NCBI GenBank assembly: GCA_934436245.1
Contig: CAKSAM010000003.1
Location: 1 to 64,000 of the forward strand
From: an uncultured Acetatifactor sp.
GTDB taxonomy: Bacteria; Bacillota; Clostridia; Lachnospirales; Lachnospiraceae
Direction of reading: 5' to 3'
Length of the DNA stretch: 64,000 bases
The translations under genes and the position numbers were made by a program. Below are positions 42,949-52,402 of this stretch, piece by piece. Numbering within the stretch: position 1 is the first letter of the stretch; every line of letters starts with the position of its first letter. The notes below the pieces were generated by a model that saw nothing but the letters and a program-made list of their open reading frames with translations, did not search any database and was not told the origin of the DNA.

Positions 42949-45900
42949 CTATTGTTTCTTCCTTCTTACCAACATGGCTGCCAGTCCTACGGCGGATACT
43001 ACAAATAGAGCGATCCAGATGCCGGAAGCATCTCCGGTCGCCGGAACCTTGTCCAGTTCCTGGGCAGTAGCAGCAGCGGTGGGAGCTGCGGCAGCTGAGT
43101 TGTCCGTACTGTCATTATTATCGTTATTGCCGGTGTTATTGCTGCCGGTACTATTGCTGCCGGAGGTGTTCCTTGCTACCGTAAAGCTGGTGCCTGCGGC
43201 GCCGTCTGTCCATACGATCTCAAAGGTGTGACTGCCCTCGGACAGAGTCTTCAGGTAATCTGCATGTAATTCGATGATCGTGGAGCCCTCACTCACGGTA
43301 TAGTTCTTGGAATCAATGATATTCCCATCTACCTTTACATTCTGGAACTTGGAATATTCACCGTTTCCTCTGATTTTGAGACTTCCTCCGTCCGTATTCT
43401 GGTTCCAGGAGCCGTTTGCGCCTTCAATGATCTGATACAGTACCGTCAATACTACGGTATCGGTAGTAGCAGAACCGGCTGCGTTACGGATGACGCACTG
43501 GTACTTGAATCCATCGCAATCCTTGTCCGTTACCCCTGTGGTATATGCCGCACCGGTGGCTCCGGGGATGTCTGTAAATCCATTTCCGTCGTTTCTGTCG
43601 ATCTTCCACTGATAGGTTACGTCTGTACCAGTAGCAGTCACTTCGAAGGTTGCTCTCTCCCCTGCTGTCACAGATACACTCTTGGGCTGTGCACTGATAG
43701 CAGGAGCATCCACATGGTACAGTTCGATCTCACCGGTCACAATGTTGTAATTAGTATCCGCAGGGGTGAATCTCCACTTGTAAATCGTGTTGACTTTCAC
43801 CTCAGTGTCATCGGACAGCACGTTTCCATCCGCATCTACCCAATCCAGGGTACCGGCTGCAGGATTCAGGGTACTGCCATTCAACGTCAGTCCTGCATCC
43901 GCCAGGGTCTTGCCCCCCGTGGTGATCAGGGTGTACTTCGGCGCACCGCTCTGTTCTGCCTTGTTGACCCTGACCGTCGTAGTACCGGTGTTCTCTGCAT
44001 AGGTCTGTGTATCTTCCGGTGTGAATTTCCATGCAGCCTGCTGATTGCCCGCATTCAGAACATCGTTCGGGTTCTGCCATGCGAATGTACCGGCAATCTT
44101 CCTGCCGTTTGCCGTCATTGTGCCGGAAATAGTGATATTGGACAGCTTTTCACCGTAGGTGATCTCGGAAGGAGTAAGCTTCAGTGTGCCTTCCAGCTGC
44201 GGAACGATCTTAGCTGTTGCTTTGATGTTGAACTTCAGGGTAATGTCCTCATAATTGTCTGAATGAACCGTCACCGTAATAGTTCCTATAGAACCTTCTG
44301 TATTGCCAGTCTGTGTGAATTGCAGTGCCAGCTTTCCATACTCACTACTTTTTCTGACTAATGCAGTGCCCTGATAGCTGTAGTCTGTAATCGTCAGCTG
44401 CGGTTCATCATAAGTAAGCCTACCATATTCTTGGGGCAATACCAGTGACGGCAGAAGCTGCGGAAGCATCACCGTGTAAATTGTGGTGCTGCCGTTGATA
44501 ATGGTAAGATTCGTGGCAACAGGAGCTGCTACGGCAGCCTTTACAATCTTGCAGCCGCTCTTCGTATACCCTGTGTCGCTGAGAGTGTAGTTCTTAACGC
44601 TGTCCGCAAGTTTAACTGTGACAGCGACATTCTTATTTTCACCGACAGCTGCATCCGCAAAGTCACCGGTTACCGTATAATCCCTGTCCTTGGTCAGGGA
44701 CTCTCTGTTCACAAGACCATTGAATGTTACGCCTGTGACAGTCGCTGTCGTTGTGCCGTCGTAAGCCTTAGCCTCAACCATCACATCTGTGATCGTCAAC
44801 TCCTTAGGGGAGATATTTGCTGTCACGCTGGCGGGCTGTGCGGAAAGGGTGTAGTTGCCTGCCTTTGTGCCGGTAAGGGCATAACCGTTGAAGGTAACTG
44901 TCTTAGCAGTGCCCGCATCTTTGTCTGCGAATGCTGCCTTAGCACTTGTGGTAACAACCGTCACATCACCCTTATCTCCGGCTACAAGACCGTTGATCTC
45001 AGGAATTCCGGTAATGACAGCGTTAGTGTTGCCGTCATATTCCTTGTTCTGCGCTGAGATGCCTGTAATGGTGACGGGCTTCGGTGCAATGGTAAACTTC
45101 CACTCAGAACGATAAATGTTCGCCTTATCATAACCGGTACCTGCTGCCACATCAATTCCCACTGTATAGGTACCCGCCTTCGTTACGCTAGTGACCGGAG
45201 TACCATTCTCATCTACAATAACTTTGTTATCTTTGTCAATATACTTCACCGTGATAGTGCCCGCGGCATCAGCCTTGTTTTCAGCCAATGTCACCGTTGC
45301 CGTCTTAGGCTGACCATCATAGATCAGATTACTCGGTGGAGTAAAGGTAAAGTCACCAGAATCCAGACTACCCGGATTGATGGTAAACTCCTTCGTGGCA
45401 GTTACGCCGTCCACGGTGACGTTAGCATAGTAAGTGCCGACATTGACAAGCGTATCGATTCTATTGCCTGCACTGTCCGTATAGAAGATTTCTCCCACAC
45501 TTGGAGTATGCTTCCACTCACCAGATGTCGTATATCTTGCGGCATTGTAGCGTGCACCGCTATAATCCCGATTGGGTGCTTCCAGGGTCAGTGCGCCGGT
45601 TGTAGTGCTATTGCAGCCTTCTGCGATGCAGCATTCTCGAAGGATCCAGGAGGAGTATTGGTTCTTTTTCACGCCCCACTGGTGGTCATGCAGTCCGAGG
45701 TTCACGGTCTTGCCATCATCAGACACAGTTACCTTGTATAAGCTGCTGTCAGCAATGAAATTACCAGCCTTGATCCAGTTATCCGTCGTTGCCGTAGCAA
45801 TCTTCACTGGTTTGCTATCTTCACTCGTCACACCAATTCTTGCGGATTCGCTTAGCGCACCACCGACGGTGATCTTCTTGCCGGTGTACAGATAGACATT

Positions 45901-48729
45901 GCTCGTTTTTCCATTCTCCTGGTTGCCGGTGATCTGTGCATCGCCGCTTACTGTAATGGCACCCTTCACATATACACCGCCACAACCTCTTTTAACACTA
46001 TTCCCGGTAATCCTACCACCGGACATGTCGAACATGCCGCACTCTTGGACATATACCGCAGCCTCAGAATTGGATGTACTAGTGTCAGCATTGTCCTTGA
46101 TCTCGCCGCCATACATATAAAAATTACCAAAGACATTCACGACACCATCACTACTATCATTGCCTGTAATACAGCCACCGTAGAAATAGAAATTGGTGCC
46201 TTTATCCACATAGATACCAGGACCTCCTGCTCCTCCTTCTGGATGGGTGATTTTTCCGTAGTTTCCTGCGTCTCCTTTGCAGTCGGTCAGCGTGAAGTTA
46301 CAATTTTGAGAAGTTAAAATGACCTGGGACATATCGCCTGTATGCGTGATACTGTGACCACAAAGGTCAAGGACAACGCCGTCCGCAGGGAACCATGGGT
46401 TATTACCCGTTAGATTAATGTCCGCTGTCAGATAGTAGTATTTGCCCTTCGTTGTGTCAATGTCACGCAGTGCGGTTTCGTCACCGATCGGCTCCCAGAT
46501 CACCTCGGCATGACTATCGGTGCAATTCGTGCCAACGCAGACAGTGTGCCTATGCACCTTACCATAATACAGCTTCAAATTATCACCGCCGTACCGCACG
46601 TTATAGTTCGTATCATCCTCGTATCCATCGATGGAAAATGGTGCCGCATCGCTTTCATTCACCGAGTAACTATTATACCCGCTGAAGGCACCAGAATTAT
46701 ACCCGTTGGCAAAGACAACAGAATTATTCTCTGCTGTCGGCAGGGTTGGCAACGTCACGCCGATACTTTTAATACCGGTGAGTTCGCCCGTAATCTGGAT
46801 GGTCTTTCCGGCGGACAGATAGACATTGTTTACCTTGTCGTTACACGAGTTGCCCAGAACCGAAGCGGCACCGGCAACTCCAAGTCCGTAGCTACCTGAC
46901 ACATTCACACCACCGCCGTTTACAGCAGCCGTGTTGCCACTGATCTTTGCGTCGCCGGACATTAGGAGTACATACCCCCCTGCCTGTACGCCTCCACCGC
47001 TGCCTGTAGCCGTGTTGTTAGAGATCTCACCACCAGACATCTTGAAATATCCTGATCCGCCGGTCTGACACACGCCACCGCCATCACCGGTAGTCGCCTC
47101 GTTATTGGAGATCTTACCGCCGGACATAGTGAAGCTTTGTTCCGCATACACACCGCCACCTGAAGTACCTTTGTTTTGGGCTATCTCACCTCCAGTCATA
47201 GTGACGTATCCGTTTGTATTGGCTATACCGCCACCCTCACCTTCAGCTATGTTTTGGGATATCTCACCTCCGTACATCTTAAGAGTACCACTCGCATACA
47301 CGCCGCCGCCTTTTTGGGTGGCCTCGTTTCCGGAAATTATAGCATTATCGTACATCTCAATTGTGGAATTCACATATATACCACCACCATCGGTGGCCTT
47401 GTTATTACTGATCTTGACATTGGAAATTTTGAATGTCCGATTGTACGATGCGCCGTCACCATACACATACACACCGCCACCGCTTTTAGCTGTATTCTGG
47501 GATATCTCACCGCCAGTCATGTTGTTGTTGCGATCCAAAAAATAAACGTACGCACCGCCTCCATCGGTGCCCTTATTGTTGGAGATTTTGCCGCCGGACA
47601 TGTTAAAATAACTCATGTTAGCATACACACCACCGCCAGTGGGAGCCGTGTTAGCATCACTCTCGCTCTCTCCGCCTATAGTGCCACCCTTCATGTTAAA
47701 TGTAGTAAATCTACTCGTATATACACCGCCACCCTCACTTTCAGCTGTGTTTTTGGATATCTCGCCGCCGGTCATCTCGAAGGTGCCACCATCTACAAAC
47801 ACACCGCCGCCATTCGCACTTCCTTTACTGCCTTTTTTAACAGTGTTGCCGGAGATTTCGCCACCGTACATACAGAATTTGCCGTTGAACCACACACCGC
47901 CGCCAGCGGCACTCGTTGTATCGTTTCCTACAACGGTATTGCCGGAGATTGCGCCACTGTACATATAGAGGATACCATCTTTATTTACCTTCACACCGCG
48001 ACCATTCTCACCGGTCTTGTGGGTGATTTTACCATATTCACCGTCTGTGCTGTCGCCCTTGCAGTCCACCAGTCTAAGCTGATTATTAACAATAATCGTA
48101 TCGGAGCCATTCGGACCTATGATGTCGTGACCGTTCAGGCAAATATATATTTTGTCAACAGTGATTTCCCATGTTTTGGTCAACTCTATATCCTTGTTCA
48201 GGTAGTAGTACCCGTGCGCGCTAACATTCTTCAAATCCTCTTCCTTATTGATGGCAGTCCATATTTGGCCAGAATGATTATCCCCATCGGTACAGTTTTT
48301 GCCGCAGAAGGGATGTTGATGCTCCCCGTCCTGCACCGCCACTGCCACGTTCAGAGCAGCATAAACATTCTCCAGACGGGTCATATTCAGTCTGGCAGTC
48401 TGCGCTGCGTCCAATGCCGCCAGAGCCTCTTCAATCGCCATCAGCTGTGCCTGGAGTCCGTCCGCATTATCTGTGGTTACTTCCTCCGGCAGAGCATCGA
48501 TGAGGGCCTGTACTGCTTCCACCGCTGCATCCTTTGTGCCAGCATTGCCGCCGCTGATATCTTCAACGGTGGCGGAGCCGTCCGTGGTGTCCACAGTCCC
48601 AGGAAGTTCACTGCCCTGTGTCTCCTGCTGTTCCGTCACTGCATCTGTTCCTTCCGCAAATGCCGTCATGGGCATCATGGAAAAGCTGAGAACAAATGCC
48701 ATGCACAAACTCAATACTCGTTTCTTCAT
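42949..48729 (-). CDS. Giant wall-anchored beta-helix surface protein
   Basis: A 1926-residue exported protein. Signal peptide 1-25 (LSLCMAFVLSFSMMPMTAFA); a helical FIVAR-like segment (about 75-135). A right-handed beta-helix (about 165-700) is built from repeats of the type MTGGEISKNTAESEGGGVY; a second, shorter helix follows (about 730-980). Then come MBG/YDG-type modules (KEYDGNTNAVITG, KAYDGTTTATVTG), further Ig-like beta domains (SAQPKSVSVTAGERATFEV) and an X2-like domain. The C-terminus VPATGD, a hydrophobic span and RRKKQ form a sortase signal. AGGAGG precedes the ATG. Likely adhesin or glycan-binding protein; ligand unknown. Confidence 0.9.
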   Translation of the reverse strand: MKKRVLSLCMAFVLSFSMMPMTAFAEGTDAVTEQQETQGSELPGTVDTTDGSATVEDISGGNAGTKDAAVEAVQALIDALPEEVTTDNADGLQAQLMAIEEALAALDAAQTARLNMTRLENVYAALNVAVAVQDGEHQHPFCGKNCTDGDNHSGQIWTAINKEEDLKNVSAHGYYYLNKDIELTKTWEITVDKIYICLNGHDIIGPNGSDTIIVNNQLRLVDCKGDSTDGEYGKITHKTGENGRGVKVNKDGILYMYSGAISGNTVVGNDTTSAAGGGVWFNGKFCMYGGEISGNTVKKGSKGSANGGGVFVDGGTFEMTGGEISKNTAESEGGGVYTSRFTTFNMKGGTIGGESESDANTAPTGGGVYANMSYFNMSGGKISNNKGTDGGGAYVYFLDRNNNMTGGEISQNTAKSGGGVYVYGDGASYNRTFKISNVKISNNKATDGGGIYVNSTIEMYDNAIISGNEATQKGGGVYASGTLKMYGGEISQNIAEGEGGGIANTNGYVTMTGGEIAQNKGTSGGGVYAEQSFTMSGGKISNNEATTGDGGGVCQTGGSGYFKMSGGEISNNTATGSGGGVQAGGYVLLMSGDAKISGNTAAVNGGGVNVSGSYGLGVAGAASVLGNSCNDKVNNVYLSAGKTIQITGELTGIKSIGVTLPTLPTAENNSVVFANGYNSGAFSGYNSYSVNESDAAPFSIDGYEDDTNYNVRYGGDNLKLYYGKVHRHTVCVGTNCTDSHAEVIWEPIGDETALRDIDTTKGKYYYLTADINLTGNNPWFPADGVVLDLCGHSITHTGDMSQVILTSQNCNFTLTDCKGDAGNYGKITHPEGGAGGPGIYVDKGTNFYFYGGCITGNDSSDGVVNVFGNFYMYGGEIKDNADTSTSNSEAAVYVQECGMFDMSGGRITGNSVKRGCGGVYVKGAITVSGDAQITGNQENGKTSNVYLYTGKKITVGGALSESARIGVTSEDSKPVKIATATTDNWIKAGNFIADSSLYKVTVSDDGKTVNLGLHDHQWGVKKNQYSSWILRECCIAEGCNSTTTGALTLEAPNRDYSGARYNAARYTTSGEWKHTPSVGEIFYTDSAGNRIDTLVNVGTYYANVTVDGVTATKEFTINPGSLDSGDFTFTPPSNLIYDGQPKTATVTLAENKADAAGTITVKYIDKDNKVIVDENGTPVTSVTKAGTYTVGIDVAAGTGYDKANIYRSEWKFTIAPKPVTITGISAQNKEYDGNTNAVITGIPEINGLVAGDKGDVTVVTTSAKAAFADKDAGTAKTVTFNGYALTGTKAGNYTLSAQPASVTANISPKELTITDVMVEAKAYDGTTTATVTGVTFNGLVNRESLTKDRDYTVTGDFADAAVGENKNVAVTVKLADSVKNYTLSDTGYTKSGCKIVKAAVAAPVATNLTIINGSTTIYTVMLPQLLPSLVLPQEYGRLTYDEPQLTITDYSYQGTALVRKSSEYGKLALQFTQTGNTEGSIGTITVTVHSDNYEDITLKFNIKATAKIVPQLEGTLKLTPSEITYGEKLSNITISGTMTANGRKIAGTFAWQNPNDVLNAGNQQAAWKFTPEDTQTYAENTGTTTVRVNKAEQSGAPKYTLITTGGKTLADAGLTLNGSTLNPAAGTLDWVDADGNVLSDDTEVKVNTIYKWRFTPADTNYNIVTGEIELYHVDAPAISAQPKSVSVTAGERATFEVTATGTDVTYQWKIDRNDGNGFTDIPGATGAAYTTGVTDKDCDGFKYQCVIRNAAGSATTDTVVLTVLYQIIEGANGSWNQNTDGGSLKIRGNGEYSKFQNVKVDGNIIDSKNYTVSEGSTIIELHADYLKTLSEGSHTFEIVWTDGAAGTSFTVARNTSGSNSTGSNNTGNNDNNDSTDNSAAAAPTAAATAQELDKVPATGDASGIWIALFVVSAVGLAAMLVRRKKQ

Positions 48730-48788
48730 AAGTTCCTCCTTGGTCGGCGCCTTGCGCCTGTTATTCCGTATATCATAAATCCATTCTT

Positions 48789-48818
48789 TATATACTGTGT
48801 AACTGTTTTTTACCTCAA
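48789..48818 (-). promoter_or_regulatory. Proximal candidate promoter of the surface protein
   Basis: On the minus strand: TTGAGG (48813-48818), an 18-bp spacer and TATATA (48789-48794), about 60 bp before the ATG. It is weaker than consensus, which would suit an activated promoter. Confidence 0.45.
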
Positions 48819-48835
48819 AAAACTATTTTTTGCAT

Positions 48836-48864
48836 GAATCGACTCGATTTTGTCGTGAATCGAC
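48836..48864. promoter_or_regulatory. Tandem direct repeats upstream of the surface-protein promoter
   Basis: GAATCGAC occurs at 48836-48843 and 48857-48864, a 21-bp period (two helical turns), 18 bp upstream of the proximal -35. The arrangement resembles paired activator sites such as those of LytTR regulators, although the sequence does not match the AgrA consensus. Confidence 0.45.
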
Positions 48865-48958
48865 CTTTCCACACATAAGGTGGCACTTTTTCCGGCTTGA
48901 TGGCAGACTTCGCACCGGTATTGACAGATACACTGATAGACAGACCGGCTTTTTTATC

Positions 48959-48987
48959 TTGTCAGTCTGTTTACATTCTGTTATATT
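48959..48987 (+). promoter_or_regulatory. Promoter of merR
   Basis: TTGTCA (48959-48964), a 17-bp spacer and TATATT (48982-48987). The transcription start would fall next to the palindrome at 48997-49014, allowing autorepression. Confidence 0.6.
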
Positions 48988-48988
48988 A

Positions 48989-49019
48989 ATGGTACATCGT
49001 CCCCTGGGGGACGAGTCAA
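48989..49019 (-). promoter_or_regulatory. MerR-type promoter with a 19-bp spacer and operator
   Basis: On the minus strand: TTGACT (49014-49019), exactly 19 bp, then TACCAT (48989-48994). The spacer holds the 18-bp palindrome TCGTCCCCTGGGGGACGA (48997-49014). Over-long spacers with a central dyad are the hallmark of MerR-activated promoters. Transcription would run to the surface-protein gene with a leader of about 250 nt. Confidence 0.6.
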
Positions 49020-49050
49020 ACAGTTTCGACAAAAAACGGGGAAAAGTACG

Positions 49051-49830
49051 ATGCAAAAAGATGAAAATCTGTTTCAGATCGGTGAAATAGCAAAAATACT
49101 GGGTGTAACCAGAAAAACAATTCTGGTCTATGAAGAAAAGGGGCTGCTGACTCCCGCCGTGAAGGATGAGAACACCAGATATCGTTACTATACCGCAGAT
49201 AATATGACGCAGATACGTTCCATCAAGTCCCTGCAGACGTTGGGACTCTCCCTGAATGAAATTGCGGACTATTATTACTGTACAGATAATATAGATGCCA
49301 ATCTGCAAAGGCTGATGGATTTGCGGGCGGCACTTGACCGCAATATTCAGCTGCTGCAGGTGCGCGCCGCCAGGTATGGGGATCTGACCGTTCGCAGCAC
49401 GACGCTTCCACAGCAGGTGTGTTACGCCCGCCGGTATCAATGCCGGGATATTGCCGATGCTGCGTATCGTCTGCGTGAAACCTATATTGCTGCTGCGAGA
49501 ACCGGTATGATGTCTATGGTTGCGCGGATGTTTACCATGCGGCTGTCGCAGGATTCCGATACACTTGATCTGATGTGCTGTATCCCTGTGGAGAGCAGCT
49601 TCACAGGGCCTGAGCGGATGGAATTTGCGGAAACGCCTGCACTGTGTATTTATTTCCGTGGCGCTTATGATGAGATTTCCAAGGCATTTCACGCCCTGGC
49701 AAAGTACGTGGAAGAAAATCATGTCTGCATGACGGGACCGTTCCGCTCAATTTATCTCGAAGGTCCGCCAAGCCGGGGAGAAAATACCGGGGACTATATC
49801 ACGCAGATAGCCGTTCCCATAAAGCTGTAA
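49051..49830 (+). CDS. MerR-family transcriptional regulator
   Basis: 259 residues. The N-terminal winged helix-turn-helix is FQIGEIAKILGVTRKTILVY and the following wing NTRYRYYTADNMTQIRSI; a coiled-coil dimer helix spans about 75-115. The C-terminal 140 residues look like a GyrI-like effector-binding domain (VPIKL end; ALCIYFRGAYDEISKAFHAL), as in BmrR-type drug sensors. It is divergent from the surface-protein gene and an overlapping palindrome suits MerR control of both. Ligand unknown. Confidence 0.88.
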   Translation: MQKDENLFQIGEIAKILGVTRKTILVYEEKGLLTPAVKDENTRYRYYTADNMTQIRSIKSLQTLGLSLNEIADYYYCTDNIDANLQRLMDLRAALDRNIQLLQVRAARYGDLTVRSTTLPQQVCYARRYQCRDIADAAYRLRETYIAAARTGMMSMVARMFTMRLSQDSDTLDLMCCIPVESSFTGPERMEFAETPALCIYFRGAYDEISKAFHALAKYVEENHVCMTGPFRSIYLEGPPSRGENTGDYITQIAVPIKL

Positions 49831-49835
49831 CGACA

Positions 49836-49868
49836 AAAGAACGCACCGGTATGATCGGTGCGTTCTTT
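49836..49868. terminator. Bidirectional terminator between merR and the RloB-like gene
   Basis: A perfect 13-bp stem, AAAGAACGCACCG/CGGTGCGTTCTTT, with a 7-nt loop. A/T-rich ends on both sides suit termination from either strand. Confidence 0.85.
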
Positions 49869-49875
49869 CTGTATA

Positions 49876-50397
49876 TTACTGTCGTAACAAGTCCAGCAAT
49901 GAGTATTCTCCTTTTGGTACTTTCGACATTGCATGATGTTTTTTTATTGCATCTACGAGGACCTCCGGATCACAAAAATAGTTCCTTACAAAATCATATG
50001 ACTTTACTTCCGTCATCCTTAAATTTTCTTTGCAGAAGTCACTGGGCTTTTTCCCTGATTTCTTAAATTCCTTGTACTTATCCTCACTAAAGATGATCAA
50101 CATCTCTATTTCCGGAGCGGTCACTACATTAATGACGTCCACCTTACCGACGTATGCTTTACTTAATTTGAAATTTTCACGTCTGGAGTCAAGAACTCTG
50201 ATAACAGAAATTTTATCTTTAAATCCTTTTCTCAGATATTTTTCTTCGAACTTCCTGCCTTCCCGACATCTGATCACTTCTTCTTCCACCATTTCTTCTC
50301 TGTTGAAAATCAAGAGATTATGATCCAGAAGTATATCTATAATGGCATTTTCAGCCGCACCCTCACAAATACATGCCTTATATTTTGCTAATTCCAT
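49876..50397 (-). CDS. Small RloB/TOPRIM-like partner of an AAA ATPase
   Basis: A 173-residue protein with no close family recognised. It opens with YKACICEGAAENAIIDIL, similar in shape to the CEGxxE start of RloB and TOPRIM/OLD-type nucleases. ISVIRVLDSRRENFKL and NVVTAPEIEMLIIFSEDKYK follow, resembling the D-rich and PxxExW-like blocks of those families. It starts 8 bp after the ATPase gene ends, so the two form one operon. ATPase-plus-TOPRIM/RloB pairs are known in phage defence (AbiL, PARIS, OLD-like); this pair may be a compact relative. That is inference. Confidence 0.6.
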   Translation of the reverse strand: MELAKYKACICEGAAENAIIDILLDHNLLIFNREEMVEEEVIRCREGRKFEEKYLRKGFKDKISVIRVLDSRRENFKLSKAYVGKVDVINVVTAPEIEMLIIFSEDKYKEFKKSGKKPSDFCKENLRMTEVKSYDFVRNYFCDPEVLVDAIKKHHAMSKVPKGEYSLLDLLRQ

Positions 50398-50405
50398 GGC
50401 ACCTC

Positions 50406-51560
50406 CTACACGATTGTTGAGGCAATGCCCTTCTTTAGTTGCATATAAGCCTCATATGTCGGAGTCGTCCCCTCAAGGAAGCCGCTCTGGTACGCATCAC
50501 TTTTCTTAATATCATTTCTTTTCAGTATATTTGATAGGTTCTCCACTGTAATCCCATTACGGTTTCTGGTAATAAATATGCTGTCATTACGGTCATACTC
50601 ATCAAGTAATTCCGGATAATGCGTAGAAAAAATGAGGGTTCCACCATTTTTATTCAACTTATTGTCCATAAAGAACCGCATCAATGTGGTTACAATTTCT
50701 TTATTAAAATGATTCTCTACTTCATCCATAACAAGATATCCACCACTTTGTAATACCTCCTGTGCCAGTGTAAAAGTAATCATTCCCTTTATTGTACCTG
50801 ATGACAGATAGTTATTCAGTTCCACCGGATTATTAAGAAGGATTTCGTCTTCACCTTTAAATTTTAAATGGATCAATGTTTTGTTATCATTTTTGTCAAA
50901 ATGCAAGCTCTCAATCGTTGGATCCAGAAATGTAATGACCTCTGTCGGAATATCTTCCGAAAACGGAAGAATATTTTCATTTGTATATTTCAGAAGATTT
51001 ACAATGCGTACATATTCCTTCGTCTTTTTATTTCGCGCAATCATAATGCTCACATCGTCCGGCAAAAAATCCTCATGATTACTTCTGATCATGATCGGCT
51101 TTCTTCCTTCGAAATTAAGCATTGCTTTCCGGGTAGTCACTTCATCTATCCCTTTTGTCCACAAAAACTCCGAAACGATACTATAACTGATTCCTTCTGA
51201 CTTACTCTTTTTGGATGTAATAATTGTTTCCAAACGACAGATCTCTTTGGTCTTTCCGGAATAGAAATACATGTTCAATTTAACCTCTTTTGCATCCCCC
51301 AATATCTCTTTTGTCTCTATGTGATTGATCGGTTCATTATTGATGATATTTAAAGCAAGTAAAATGACCTTTAAGACAGATGTCTTTCCGGATGCATTGA
51401 TACCTATAAAACCGGTTGCAGCATTCATATAAACATTGGAAAATAAAGGATATAAAATTTTCTTCTGTTCTTCGGCAACTCTCTGTTGTGCATAAAAAGA
51501 TAAATCAAGGTTTTCTTTGAATAATGGTAAGCCTTCCGCTGTGATACTAAGAAGTTTCAT
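50406..51560 (-). CDS. AAA15/RloA-type ATPase, candidate defence component
   Basis: 384 residues from ATG 51560 (GGAGG 5 nt upstream). It is an SMC/ABC-like ATPase: Walker A GFIGINASGKTSVLK, signature YLSSGTIKGM, Walker B GGYLVMDEVENHFNKE and the His switch FSTHYPELLDEY. There is no membrane segment. AAA ATPases of this class partner RloB, OLD-type or DUF4435 nucleases in abortive-infection systems. It lies in an operon with the small 49876-50397 gene. The DNA looks AT-rich compared with both flanks, which suits horizontal acquisition. Confidence 0.85.
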   Translation of the reverse strand: MKLLSITAEGLPLFKENLDLSFYAQQRVAEEQKKILYPLFSNVYMNAATGFIGINASGKTSVLKVILLALNIINNEPINHIETKEILGDAKEVKLNMYFYSGKTKEICRLETIITSKKSKSEGISYSIVSEFLWTKGIDEVTTRKAMLNFEGRKPIMIRSNHEDFLPDDVSIMIARNKKTKEYVRIVNLLKYTNENILPFSEDIPTEVITFLDPTIESLHFDKNDNKTLIHLKFKGEDEILLNNPVELNNYLSSGTIKGMITFTLAQEVLQSGGYLVMDEVENHFNKEIVTTLMRFFMDNKLNKNGGTLIFSTHYPELLDEYDRNDSIFITRNRNGITVENLSNILKRNDIKKSDAYQSGFLEGTTPTYEAYMQLKKGIASTIV

Positions 51561-51667
51561 ATCTTCCTCCAAATTTATAAACAGATTTGTCGTTTTTATT
51601 TTTATATATGAGTAGTGTATCACCATTTTTATAAGTTATCAACGTTTTTTACGTTTTTATTTTTTTG

Positions 51668-52255
51668 CTATCCATGCTGCAGTTTGCGGTCAAAGCACAT
51701 GCGGAGCAGTTCATAGACCACATAGGCAAACAGTCCCATGATAAAATCTATCTCCCAGAAGTCCACGAGCACGCTGAAGATCGTCCATATATTCGCCAGC
51801 GGATCGGTAAACTGCATCGTCTGCATCAGGGCGTGGGTTCCGCTGAAGTAAAAATAGCTGTCGGAAAACAGCATCGACAGGCGGCTGTCCAGTCTTGCAT
51901 AGATGGCGCCGAAGACTGCTCCCGTCAAAGCAGCTCCCTGCAACAGAAAGGTTCCTGCATGCATCCGGATGCATTGTAAAACGGATTTTTCTCTTTTGAT
52001 CCGGAAATCCCTGCCGTGGATCAGCAGGCACAGCAGTACTGTGATCAGAAGCACCCGGAAGATCCCCAGGTCGTAGGGAAAGGTAAACAGGAAACTTTCC
52101 GGCATGGCATCCCAGTCCCAGGTGCAATTTGCCAGATCCTCATAGGTTATTTTTGACATGAAGATCCAGAATTCCACCAGCTTGCTGAACCACAATAATG
52201 CCAGATACGCCGCTACCACACCGATACATTTTACAGCCTTTTTTACTTTGTCCAT
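51668..52255 (-). CDS. Membrane protein of unknown function
   Basis: 195 residues from ATG 52255 (GGAGGGAG upstream). Four to five hydrophobic segments: VVAAYLALLWFSKLVEFWIF, LGIFRVLLITVLLCLLIHG, AGTFLLQGAALTGAVFGAIY and DFIMGLFAYVVYELLRM. It lies after the GHKL kinase gene (147 bp gap, same strand) and may be co-transcribed. No family recognised. Confidence 0.65.
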   Translation of the reverse strand: MDKVKKAVKCIGVVAAYLALLWFSKLVEFWIFMSKITYEDLANCTWDWDAMPESFLFTFPYDLGIFRVLLITVLLCLLIHGRDFRIKREKSVLQCIRMHAGTFLLQGAALTGAVFGAIYARLDSRLSMLFSDSYFYFSGTHALMQTMQFTDPLANIWTIFSVLVDFWEIDFIMGLFAYVVYELLRMCFDRKLQHG

Positions 52256-52402
52256 TGTTCTCCCTCCATGGGATCCACGCTGCCGTTTGCGCGCCGGGAT
52301 CCCCGTACCTTCTGTAATTTGCATCTTCATTATAACAGCCGGATGGTTCTTTCCCTCATTCTGTCCTCGAATAGCGGCTTTTTGGCCTCGAAATCCGCAC
52401 TT

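Noticed and set aside
47176..48837. 553-codon plus-strand open frame
   Set aside because: It is the antisense of the glycine-rich beta-helix repeats of the surface protein, with no ribosome site and a low-complexity product.
48823..49722. 299-codon minus-strand open frame
   Set aside because: Antisense to the well-supported MerR gene; Cys/His-rich composition and no Shine-Dalgarno sequence.
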